Assembly: GCA_005790265.1 (NCBI GenBank)
Contig: SXVE01000043.1
Coordinates: forward strand, 1 to 7,037
Origin: Acidobacteriota bacterium
GTDB taxonomy: Bacteria > Acidobacteriota > Blastocatellia > Pyrinomonadales > Pyrinomonadaceae
Direction: 5' to 3'
DNA length: 7,037 nt
In this document: positions 1 to 5,769 of the stretch, piece by piece
How positions within the stretch are numbered: the stretch's first letter is position 1
Layout of the letters: every line of letters begins with the position of its first letter
Position numbers and translations under genes: made by a program
The notes under the pieces: model-generated
Told to the model about the DNA's origin: nothing
The model's input: the letters and a program-made list of their open reading frames with translations, nothing else
The model's database searches: none

Positions 1-384
1 GAAATGACGGTTCTCGTCGGCGGTCTGCGCGTGTTGGGCGCGAATTACGACGGTTCAAAACACGGCGTGATGACCGACAGACCGGAAACGCTGACCAATG
101 ACTTTTTCGTCAATTTGCTCGATTTGAACACGACTTGGACGGCGACTTCGGAAGTCGAAGCCGATTTTGAAGGACACGACCGCAAAACCGGCGCGCTCAA
201 ATGGACGGCGACGCGCGTTGATCTGATTTTCGGCTCAAACTCCGAACTGCGCGCGCTCGCCGAAGTTTACGGCGCGGACGACGGCGGCGAAAAATTCGTC
301 CGCGATTTCGTCAAAGCGTGGGACAAGGTGATGAACCTCGACAGATTTGATCTGGCTCAAGCCGTGGCAAACACCGGCGGTTAA
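1..384 (+). CDS. katG: Catalase-peroxidase, C-terminal part (5' end outside window)
   Basis: This is the 3' end of a bifunctional haem catalase-peroxidase, which removes hydrogen peroxide and also has peroxidase activity. The reading frame is open from base 1 and ends at TAA 382-384, leaving 127 codons. Recognisable family blocks, in order, are EMTVLVGGLRVLGANY at the start, RPETLTNDFFVNLLD near residue 26, DRKTGALKWTATRVDLIFGSNSELRALAEVY in the middle (positions about 181-270), and FVKAWDKVMNLDRFDL near the end. These belong to the C-terminal, haem-free peroxidase-like domain; the haem-binding and catalytic His/Arg/Trp residues of the N-terminal domain lie outside the window. A short tail, AQAVANTGG, follows the usual family end. 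The next gene is convergent and a terminator follows, so katG is the last gene of its transcript. The family assignment is very firm; whether the full gene is intact cannot be seen. Confidence 0.96.
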   Translation, partial: EMTVLVGGLRVLGANYDGSKHGVMTDRPETLTNDFFVNLLDLNTTWTATSEVEADFEGHDRKTGALKWTATRVDLIFGSNSELRALAEVYGADDGGEKFVRDFVKAWDKVMNLDRFDLAQAVANTGG

Positions 385-390
385 GAAATT
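373..390 (+). repeat. 18-bp direct repeat, copy 1 (spans katG stop codon)
   Basis: The sequence ACCGGCGGTTAAGAAATT includes the last three katG codons, the stop codon and 6 bases beyond. An identical 18-mer in the same orientation lies at 5242-5259. Flanking bases on both sides differ, so this is a discrete repeat and not the edge of a longer homologous stretch. Confidence 0.8.
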
Positions 391-404
391 TTTGTCTGGA
401 AAAA

Positions 405-438
405 AAGTTGTGAATTCAGACGTTCACAATTTGTTTTT
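405..438 (+). terminator. Weak AU-rich hairpin terminator after katG
   Basis: Arm TTGTGAA (408-414) pairs with TTCACAA (423-429) around an 8-base loop. The stem can extend through a G-T wobble (407/430) and two A-T pairs to 405/432. GTTTTT follows at 433-438. The stem is poor in GC, so it would be a weak intrinsic terminator, 20 bases after the katG stop and ahead of the much stronger hairpin at 466-521. Confidence 0.4.
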
Positions 439-465
439 CCCGAAAGCTGATTAAGTTTTCCGCTC

Positions 466-521
466 AAAAAAGGAGTCAATCAACTGCACGAAAATTGCGC
501 AGTTGATTGACTCCTTTTTTT
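466..521. terminator. Bidirectional intrinsic terminator, perfect 22-bp stem
   Basis: Bases 466-487 are the exact reverse complement of 499-520, enclosing an 11-base loop. The stem is six A-T pairs at the base followed by GGAGTCAATCAACTGC. Read on either strand, the hairpin ends in a run of T (six or seven), so it can terminate both katG (+) and the convergent phosphoesterase gene (-). Its position between two converging stop codons fits this role. Confidence 0.9.
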
Positions 522-549
522 GTTTGCGAAATTTGCCGTAACGGAAAAG

Positions 550-563
550 CAAGACGCGTCTTG
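550..563. repeat. 14-bp perfect palindrome in the convergent spacer
   Basis: CAAGACGCGTCTTG is its own reverse complement with no central loop. It lies 31 bases past the phosphoesterase stop codon (read on the - strand) and between two 3' ends, so a promoter operator role is not obvious. A loopless palindrome suits a dimeric DNA-binding protein or a restriction/modification-type site better than an RNA hairpin. Its function is unknown. Confidence 0.5.
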
Positions 564-594
564 GTCGTTCGTAAATTATTGTTTCGCTTAATTT

Positions 595-1641
595 TTATGC
601 CCGAAATGTGGCGCTGTGATGCGTCGCCCAATCAACCAAATTTAGATTCAAAACGCGATGCGTCGCGCGTTTCGCGTCCACTTCGACGATCATATACGCG
701 TCTTCATCGTAGCGCGTCGAACCCATCACGTAATGCTGCGCGCCGAACGTGCGCGCGAAATCGAACCAGCGATGCCAGTGACCGGAAACGATCATTTGAA
801 TCGTGTCTTTGTATTTTTTGAGCAACGGCAGCATTCCGTAATCGGCAACTTCGGTCGCGCGCACGTTGTAGAGCGGATAATGAATAAAAACAAAAGCCGG
901 TTTACCTTTTTTCAGCTCGGCTTCAAACCAATTGAGCTGCGTTTCGCCGAGCGAACCGGTGCTTTTATTAAAATCTTTGCTGCCGGAATTCCACGTTTCG
1001 CCGAGAAAATTGTTCAGATGAATAAAATTATAATTGCGGTGCGCAACCGAATAATACGGCTCGACGTTTAATTTATCCTTGAAAAGCCGGTGCGACATTT
1101 CGCGCGAAACTTTCGGCACCATATAATCGTGATTGCCGAAGCCGATGTGAACCGGAGCCTTAAATCCGTCGGTCAGCGCTTTGGCGTTATCAATACGCGT
1201 TTTATTTTTGAAATAAAAATCGTAATCTTCCGACGGATAATCGTGAAAATAATCGCCGACGAGAAAAACTTTTTCCACCGCCGGATTTAAGTTATTGATG
1301 ACATTGCGCGCCGCTTCGAGCCGTTTCGACGTTTGAAAAATCGTTTCCGTATCGAGCGCGTTGCCTTCCGGACCTTTGTAAAAATCGTCAATAATGTGCG
1401 TGTCGGCGATAATCGCGAAACGAAAAACGTTTTTATTCTGCGCGTTTTCCGCGAGCGACGATTCGTTTAACACGATTTCGCCGCCGGTTTTTCCCGCGAA
1501 AAGCGGAACGTTCAGCGCGGCAATCGCCGACAAACCGCCGCCGACTTTTTCTAAAAATTTGCGGCGCGGCATAATTACGCGCTTCGTTTGATCTTCGTTT
1601 ACTGCTTCGATATCTTTTTCGTTGTTCATAAAATTTCTCAT
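595..1641 (-). CDS. Exported calcineurin-like metallophosphoesterase (Tat-type signal)
   Basis: This 348-residue protein carries the complete two-metal motif set of calcineurin-like phosphoesterases: D-T-H at 80-82 (IIADTHI), G-D-x3-H-D from 129 (VGDYFHD), GNHD at 169-172, a lone His at 254 (FIHYPLYN) and GHWH at 287-290. These residues bind the dinuclear metal centre that hydrolyses phosphate mono- or diesters; the substrate cannot be told from sequence. The N-terminus has PRRKFLEK at residues 25-32 followed by a mildly hydrophobic stretch (GGGLSAIAALNVPLFAG, about 34-50), typical of a Tat export signal, so it probably acts in the periplasm or at the cell surface. No clear signal-peptidase AxA site was seen. 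ATG 1641 is preferred over TTG 1644 because a GAGA-like ribosome site lies about 9 bases upstream; ATG 1629 is also possible. A terminator hairpin lies just upstream in the leader. The function class is firm, the start is not. Confidence 0.88.
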   Translation of the reverse strand: MRNFMNNEKDIEAVNEDQTKRVIMPRRKFLEKVGGGLSAIAALNVPLFAGKTGGEIVLNESSLAENAQNKNVFRFAIIADTHIIDDFYKGPEGNALDTETIFQTSKRLEAARNVINNLNPAVEKVFLVGDYFHDYPSEDYDFYFKNKTRIDNAKALTDGFKAPVHIGFGNHDYMVPKVSREMSHRLFKDKLNVEPYYSVAHRNYNFIHLNNFLGETWNSGSKDFNKSTGSLGETQLNWFEAELKKGKPAFVFIHYPLYNVRATEVADYGMLPLLKKYKDTIQMIVSGHWHRWFDFARTFGAQHYVMGSTRYDEDAYMIVEVDAKRATHRVLNLNLVDWATHHSATFRA

Positions 1642-1657
1642 CAAATTCTCTATATTG

Positions 1658-1688
1658 AAAAAAACACGCTTTTCAATCGAGCGTGTTT
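1658..1688 (-). terminator. Intrinsic terminator, - strand, just before the phosphoesterase start
   Basis: AAACACGCT (1662-1670) pairs perfectly with AGCGTGTTT (1680-1688) around a 9-base loop. Read on the - strand, the hairpin is followed by a T-run (A7 at 1658-1664 on +, partly inside the stem). It lies 114 bases past the receptor stop codon and would end the receptor transcript. It also lies only 16 bases before the phosphoesterase ATG, inside that gene's probable leader, so it may limit readthrough or act as an attenuator. Confidence 0.8.
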
Positions 1689-1703
1689 GTCAGATTTTTA
1701 ACT

Positions 1704-1785
1704 GCCGCCGATAGCGCTCAAATTTCAATGATAAAACGAGTTGATTGCTCGTCAATTTCAAATTTTATTCGAGCCTATCAGCGGC
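1704..1785. repeat. Long imperfect inverted repeat (about 82 nt)
   Basis: The two ends pair as GCCGC (1704-1708) with GCGGC (1781-1785), then after one mismatch GATAG (1710-1714) with CTATC (1775-1779), then after a bulged C GCTC (1716-1719) with GAGC (1771-1774). AAATTT blocks (1720-1725 and 1760-1765) face each other further in. At the tip ACGAG (1736-1740) pairs with CTCGT (1748-1752) around a 7-base loop. It begins 17 bases past the receptor stop codon. It could be a 3'-UTR stabilising structure, a REP-like or miniature element, or a dyad around the promoter at 1728-1755. Confidence 0.6.
1728..1755 (-). promoter_or_regulatory. Sigma70-like promoter for the phosphoesterase gene
   Basis: On the - strand a -35 box TTGACG (1755-1750) and a -10 box TATCAT (1733-1728) are separated by 16 bases. 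Each matches the consensus at five of six positions. Transcription would start near 1720-1722, giving a leader of about 80 bases that contains the hairpin at 1662-1688. The promoter lies inside the long inverted repeat. It is predicted from sequence only. Confidence 0.5.
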
Positions 1786-1801
1786 AAAAATCCGCCGCCG
1801 T

Positions 1802-4800
1802 TTAGAAATAAAGTTTCACGGCGAACTGTAATTCGCGCGCCGGAAACGCGCTCGTGATCGTGCCGAAAGCGACGTTCGAGACGTTGCCGTTCGGCGCGCC
1901 GAAGTTTGTGCGGTTAAAGACGTTAAACGCTTCGGCGCGCAGTTCGAGCCGCGAATTTTCGTTCCACAGCGCGAACTGTTTGTGCAGTCCGATGTCGGCT
2001 TGCCAGAAACCGGGACCGCGCACGGCATTGCGCGGCGCATCGCCGAACGGCTGGCTCGGATCAGTCGGAATGGCAACGGCGGCGCGGTTGAAATAAGCGG
2101 TCGGCGTCGGATTATCGAGAACGACCGCGCCGATGATGTTCGGGCGATAGGAAATATCGCCGCTCACGGAAAACTGCGTCGTCGGCGAATAAGTTAAATT
2201 AACCGGACGACCGCTCGTGACGCGGTTGATCGCGGTCAAACGATAACCGCCGAAAATCGCGTCGAGAAAACGATTCATATTGCTCGCGTAACGCCGACCG
2301 CGACCGAACGGCACTTCGTAAACGATGCTCGTCGTATTATTGACCGGCACGTCGTAACTCGAACGGGCGTATTCCGCCGCCAAATTGCGGTAATTGGCGC
2401 GCGAATTGTCGCCGTTGGCGACTTCCAAATGTCCGGGCGCGTTGTCGAAAGCCTGCGAAAGCGTCAGGGAATTGAGAAAATACAAACCGCCGGAAAATCG
2501 TTTTTCAACCTTTAATTGAAACGAATCGTATTGCGCTTCGCCTTCGGCAATCGAGCCTTGAATGAACGAGAAATTTGAAATCGGTCGGCGTTGTTGCAGC
2601 GGCGTGTTTTCGCCGACGGCATTCGGACGCGCCTGATTGATGTCGGCTAAAATAATCAGATTCGACGAGCGATTGCCGACGTAGCCGAAATCAACAAGCA
2701 GATCCTTGAAAATCTCGTACTGCATCGTCAAATGAAAGCTCTGCACATACGCCGTCGGATTGTCACGCGGCGTGAAGTTGACGCGCGAGCGCAGCGCGTT
2801 AAACTGTGTCGGCGCGAGCAAGCCGGTAGGATAACCTGCTTGCGTCGGACGAAAACAGCCGGTGAAATTATTGCCGGCGCACAGGGGCTGTGAGATTTGC
2901 TGGTCAATCGTGACGTTGAAAACCTGCGGCGGATTTAAGGAAAGAATATTTTCGCCGCCGAGCCGGTTAAAGTGAATGTAACTGATGCCGTAACCGCCGC
3001 GCAGAACGATTTTTTCCGCCGCATTCCACGCGAAACCGAGACGCGGCGCGAAGTTATTTTTGTCCGGTTTGACGGTCGCGCGATTTTCCAAAGAGCCGTC
3101 GGACGCGAGGAAAACCGTGTTCGTCGCCGGATCGAAATTCGACAAACGATTTTCGGCTTCATACTGCGGCGTGGCGAATTCGTAACGTCCGCCGATGTTG
3201 AAAGTCAGATCGGGACTAACCTGAAAATCGTCCTGCACGTAACCGAAATGCATTCGCTGGCGGTAATCGGCGACGAACGTGTCGGTCAATTGATACGAAC
3301 TGCGCGCGCCGAACAGAAAATCGGCGATATTGTAAAGATTGTTGTTCGTCGTCACGCCCGCCGGACGGCTGAACGAACCGCCGTAAGTGTCCTGCCCGTA
3401 TTTCGGGTGCGAATCGGAAATCTCCGTATTGATGCGCTGGTACTCGTAACCGACTTTGAAACTGTGGCGACCGGCGACAAACGTGTAATTGACGCGCGGA
3501 TTGATAACAGTCGGATTTTGAAACTGCGGATTGCTCGATTGGCGACCGAGCGCGGTGTAACCGTTGATGACCTGCGAATTCAAACCGCCCGCGATTGACG
3601 AATCGGTCGGCAAACCGGGAATGCCGTAAAGCGAAAGCATATCGCCCGCGCCGATGTTGTACGGATTTTTTCCGGCTTTCGTGCGCGATATGCCGAGCCG
3701 AAATTCAATCAGCGAGCTCGGCGTCAAAGTATATGTCGCGCCGCCCGCGATTTGTTCGTTGATGACGAAAACGCTCGCGTTGCTGTTGCCGCCCGACGCG
3801 CCTTCAATCGTCGGCGCTTCAAAATTGTTTAATTTGCGCGAGCTGCCGCGCACGAACGCCGTCATTTTATTGTTGACCGTGTAATCAATTTTCACGTCGC
3901 CTTTGTCGTTGAAAAACTGGCTGCGCGGCAAAACCGAGTAATTATTCGCCGCGCCCGGAAGATTCGGCAGCGGCAAATCGGCGAAAACGCGGCGGGCGAA
4001 CGGTGAAATATCGCTTTGCGGAACGATGCCGTTCGCGTAAACCGTTCCGGTTAATGGATTGCGAATCGAAAGCGGAGAGCCGTTCGCATTCGTGAAAATC
4101 CCCTGCCGCTGTTCCGCCGTCGGCAAAGTGGCGAACGCGACTTGTTTGGCGATGCGCCGGTAGCCTTCGTAATCCATAAAGAAAAACAGACGATTTTTGA
4201 TGATCGGACCGCCGAACGTAAAGCCGAATTGATTTTGAATCAGCACGGGTTTTTCGTTGTTCACGGGTTTGAAAAATCCGGTCGCGTTAAACGCCGTGTT
4301 GCGCACGTAATTCCACGCCGAACCGCGAAAACTGTTGGTTCCCGAACGAATCGAAGCGTTGATCACCGCGCCGCCCGCGCGCCCGAATTCGGCGGAGAAA
4401 TTGTTCGTCTGTACTTTAAATTCTTCAATCGCGTCCGGGGAAGCCTGCACGACTTGATTGGAAAATCCCTGATTGCTAGTGCCGTAAGAATTGTTGTCCA
4501 CGCCGTCAATAATAAAATTGTTGACCGAGCTGCGCAGACCGTTGACGTTAAACGATGCGTCGCGCGCGCCGGATTGTCCGGGAATGTTAATCAGCGATTG
4601 ATTGACGCCGGTGCTCAAAAGCGCGAGATCGGCGTAAGCGCGACCGTTGAGCGGCAGATTGACGACTTGCTCGCGAGAAATTACTTGCCCGCGCTCGCTC
4701 GAATCGGTTTCGAGCAACTCCGGCGTGTCGGTTACCGTGACCGCCGCCGAAACCGCTCCGGCGGTCAAAGTAACGTCAACGCGCTGGCGGGCGTTGACTG

Positions 4801-5113
4801 CCGCCTCGACCTGTTCGACGATGATTTTGGAAAAACCTTCGGCTTCGGCTTCGATTTGATACGTGCCGATTTTAACGTTTAAAAACTGATAATTGCCTTC
4901 GGCGTCGGTCGTTGCGTTCACGACGCTGCCGGTTTCGACGTTTTTCAATGTCACCGAAGCGTTCGGCACGACCGCGCCCGCCGAATCGCGCGCCGTTCCG
5001 AGCACAATCGCCGTATCGAACTGCGCCGCCGCGTTCGTGTGTAAAAACGCGGCGAAAATCAACGCCGCGCAAAGATAAATTATGAATTTTTTGATGGTTT
5101 GATACGATTTCAT
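1802..5113 (-). CDS. TonB-dependent receptor, carboxypeptidase-regulatory domain / Oar-like barrel
   Basis: This 1103-residue outer-membrane protein takes up large substrates or nutrients using energy from the TonB-ExbB-ExbD system; its ligand is unknown. A signal peptide covers about residues 1-30 (KKFIIYLCAALIFAAFLH, with NAAA before the likely cut). A carboxypeptidase-regulatory-like beta-sandwich follows at about 34-118 (GTARDSAGAVVPNASVTL ... DAEGNYQFLNVKIGTY). The plug spans about 135-265, with LPLNGRAY, NVNGLRSSVNNFIIDGVDNN and PDAIEEFKVQTNNFSAEFGR. The rest is a barrel beginning near NQFGFTFGGPIIKNRLFFFMDYEG and ending in ELQFAVKLYF, whose terminal Phe is the usual barrel-assembly signal. 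Cys745 and Cys753 could form a disulfide in a loop. No TonB box was identified with confidence. ATG 5113 is chosen because GAGGAA lies 7 bases upstream; the TTG at 5128 overlaps that site. This architecture is typical of Acidobacteriota. No SusD-like or degradative partner is adjacent apart from the phosphoesterase. Confidence 0.93.
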   Translation of the reverse strand: MKSYQTIKKFIIYLCAALIFAAFLHTNAAAQFDTAIVLGTARDSAGAVVPNASVTLKNVETGSVVNATTDAEGNYQFLNVKIGTYQIEAEAEGFSKIIVEQVEAAVNARQRVDVTLTAGAVSAAVTVTDTPELLETDSSERGQVISREQVVNLPLNGRAYADLALLSTGVNQSLINIPGQSGARDASFNVNGLRSSVNNFIIDGVDNNSYGTSNQGFSNQVVQASPDAIEEFKVQTNNFSAEFGRAGGAVINASIRSGTNSFRGSAWNYVRNTAFNATGFFKPVNNEKPVLIQNQFGFTFGGPIIKNRLFFFMDYEGYRRIAKQVAFATLPTAEQRQGIFTNANGSPLSIRNPLTGTVYANGIVPQSDISPFARRVFADLPLPNLPGAANNYSVLPRSQFFNDKGDVKIDYTVNNKMTAFVRGSSRKLNNFEAPTIEGASGGNSNASVFVINEQIAGGATYTLTPSSLIEFRLGISRTKAGKNPYNIGAGDMLSLYGIPGLPTDSSIAGGLNSQVINGYTALGRQSSNPQFQNPTVINPRVNYTFVAGRHSFKVGYEYQRINTEISDSHPKYGQDTYGGSFSRPAGVTTNNNLYNIADFLFGARSSYQLTDTFVADYRQRMHFGYVQDDFQVSPDLTFNIGGRYEFATPQYEAENRLSNFDPATNTVFLASDGSLENRATVKPDKNNFAPRLGFAWNAAEKIVLRGGYGISYIHFNRLGGENILSLNPPQVFNVTIDQQISQPLCAGNNFTGCFRPTQAGYPTGLLAPTQFNALRSRVNFTPRDNPTAYVQSFHLTMQYEIFKDLLVDFGYVGNRSSNLIILADINQARPNAVGENTPLQQRRPISNFSFIQGSIAEGEAQYDSFQLKVEKRFSGGLYFLNSLTLSQAFDNAPGHLEVANGDNSRANYRNLAAEYARSSYDVPVNNTTSIVYEVPFGRGRRYASNMNRFLDAIFGGYRLTAINRVTSGRPVNLTYSPTTQFSVSGDISYRPNIIGAVVLDNPTPTAYFNRAAVAIPTDPSQPFGDAPRNAVRGPGFWQADIGLHKQFALWNENSRLELRAEAFNVFNRTNFGAPNGNVSNVAFGTITSAFPARELQFAVKLYF

Positions 5114-5120
5114 TTTTTTA

Positions 5121-5126
5121 TTCCTC
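5121..5126 (-). promoter_or_regulatory. Ribosome binding site of the TonB-dependent receptor gene
   Basis: GAGGAA on the - strand, 7 bases before ATG 5113. This is the clearest Shine-Dalgarno sequence in the window. It decides the receptor start against the in-frame TTG at 5128. Confidence 0.75.
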
Positions 5127-5239
5127 AAAATAAACAGTTCTCTCCATCGAGAAAGGTTTTACCCAATAAAACCAATCCGCAAAAAGGAGATTCCGCATTT
5201 TTCGACTTTTTCAATTTCTGGAATGAAAAATGAGAATAC

Positions 5240-5286
5240 TAACCGGCGGTTAAGAAATTGTGTCCGAGTTTTGACCGAACGGTTAA
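5240..5286. promoter_or_regulatory. Two CGGTTAA-type dyads, possible operators
   Basis: TAACCG-G-CGGTTA (5240-5252) is a perfect inverted repeat with a one-base centre. TTGACCG-AA-CGGTTAA (5271-5286) is a second dyad of the same half-site with one non-pairing position per arm. Their centres are about 32-33 bases apart, roughly three helical turns. This would let dimers bind on one DNA face in the divergent promoter region. The regulator is unknown. Confidence 0.4.
5242..5259 (+). repeat. 18-bp direct repeat, copy 2
   Basis: Identical to 373-390 and in the same orientation. In this copy the sequence is intergenic and overlaps the dyad at 5240-5252. The two copies bracket the phosphoesterase and receptor genes, about 4.87 kb apart. 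Confidence 0.8.
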
Positions 5287-5516
5287 TAAAGAATGAAGTT
5301 TTTGTAAATTCTGGCGTTTAACTTGTGAGAATATTTTCAACTGTCATTGAATTTACCGTTCATTGAAAAGATTGTCCGTCGGTCAATTCGGCAAAATGCT
5401 GCGCGGGCTGAAAAAAGATTTAACTTTAAATCCGGCGTTATTTTGATAAAATCAGTTTGCGCGCAGGCGATTTTTGATTTTTACGGCAATTTAATACGTT
5501 CAAACGGGAATTTTTT

Positions 5517-5690
5517 ATGAGCAAAAACAAAGAAGGCAAAGAGATCGGCGAATTAGAGGCGGAAGTTAAAAAAGCGGAATTGATACTGCAATTAAAGAAA
5601 ATAGAACTCGAAACATTATTGATCGAAGTCGAAATCAACAAAAGCCGCCAACAGCTGCAAGCGGCGGAAAATCCCGAAATTACCACTTGA
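5517..5690 (+). CDS. Small charged coiled-coil protein (57 aa), function unknown
   Basis: The ORF runs from ATG 5517 to TGA 5688-5690 and I do not recognise its family. The product is very rich in Glu and Lys and is predicted to be almost entirely helical. Apolar residues recur exactly every seven positions (I10, V17, L24, L31, V38), with L13, A20 and L34 in the fourth position between, which is a coiled-coil pattern over about residues 8-48. It has no Cys, no signal peptide and no membrane segment, so it should be cytosolic and may form dimers or bind another helical protein. GGGAA, about 6-7 bases before the ATG, is a modest ribosome site. It lies 79 bases ahead of the CHAD gene on the same strand, with a terminator-like hairpin between them. 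The regular heptads argue for a real gene, but its shortness leaves doubt. Confidence 0.65.
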   Translation: MSKNKEGKEIGELEAEVKKAELILQLKKIELETLLIEVEINKSRQQLQAAENPEITT

Positions 5691-5741
5691 ACCGACGTTT
5701 GATTTAATTGAATCATCGAAATTTTCGATTTTATAAACAAA

Positions 5742-5765
5742 GCCGTCGTTTGACGGCAGATTTTT
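5742..5765 (+). terminator. Terminator-like hairpin between the coiled-coil and CHAD genes
   Basis: GCCGTC (5742-5747) pairs with GACGGC (5752-5757) around the tetraloop GTTT, followed by AGATTTTT to 5765. The short GC-rich stem with a T-run fits an intrinsic terminator after the small gene. The stem ends only 12 bases before the CHAD ATG, so it also covers the region where that gene's ribosome site should be. It may lower translation or readthrough instead of fully stopping transcription. Confidence 0.55.
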
Positions 5766-5769
5766 GACG

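Larger units (their letters stand above)
5129..5516. other. AT-rich divergent intergenic region
   Basis: This 388-base stretch separates the receptor gene (-) from the coiled-coil gene (+), so promoters for both should lie here. I found no promoter pair that clearly stands out on either strand; on the + strand TAAAAT at 5447-5452 is a possible -10 box without a good -35. The region holds the dyads and half-sites at 5240-5286, a further CGGTCAA at 5380-5386, the second copy of the 18-bp repeat, and a short direct repeat CATTGAA at 5345-5351 and 5361-5367. No convincing gene is present. Confidence 0.6.

Noticed and set aside
2972..3598. Second long + strand open frame (208 codons) opposite the receptor gene
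   Set aside because: Same reason: it mirrors the receptor barrel codons, has no ribosome site worth noting and no family motif.
4142..4882. Long + strand open frame (246 codons) opposite the receptor gene
   Set aside because: It is antisense to a well-supported receptor frame. Its product is a low-complexity Arg/Val-rich sequence with no recognisable motif, as expected from the mirror of CG-ending codons.
5111..5128. TTG at 5128 as the receptor start
   Set aside because: The codons after it overlap the GAGGAA ribosome site that serves ATG 5113, which is the far better start.
5223..5321. Short + strand ORF of 32 residues in the divergent spacer
   Set aside because: No clear ribosome site, no recognisable pattern and it runs through the dyads and the 18-bp repeat; best explained as chance.
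5345..5367. Direct repeat CATTGAA x2 as the start of an iteron or CRISPR-like array
   Set aside because: Only two 7-base copies are present, without regular further units; too little to call an array or origin.
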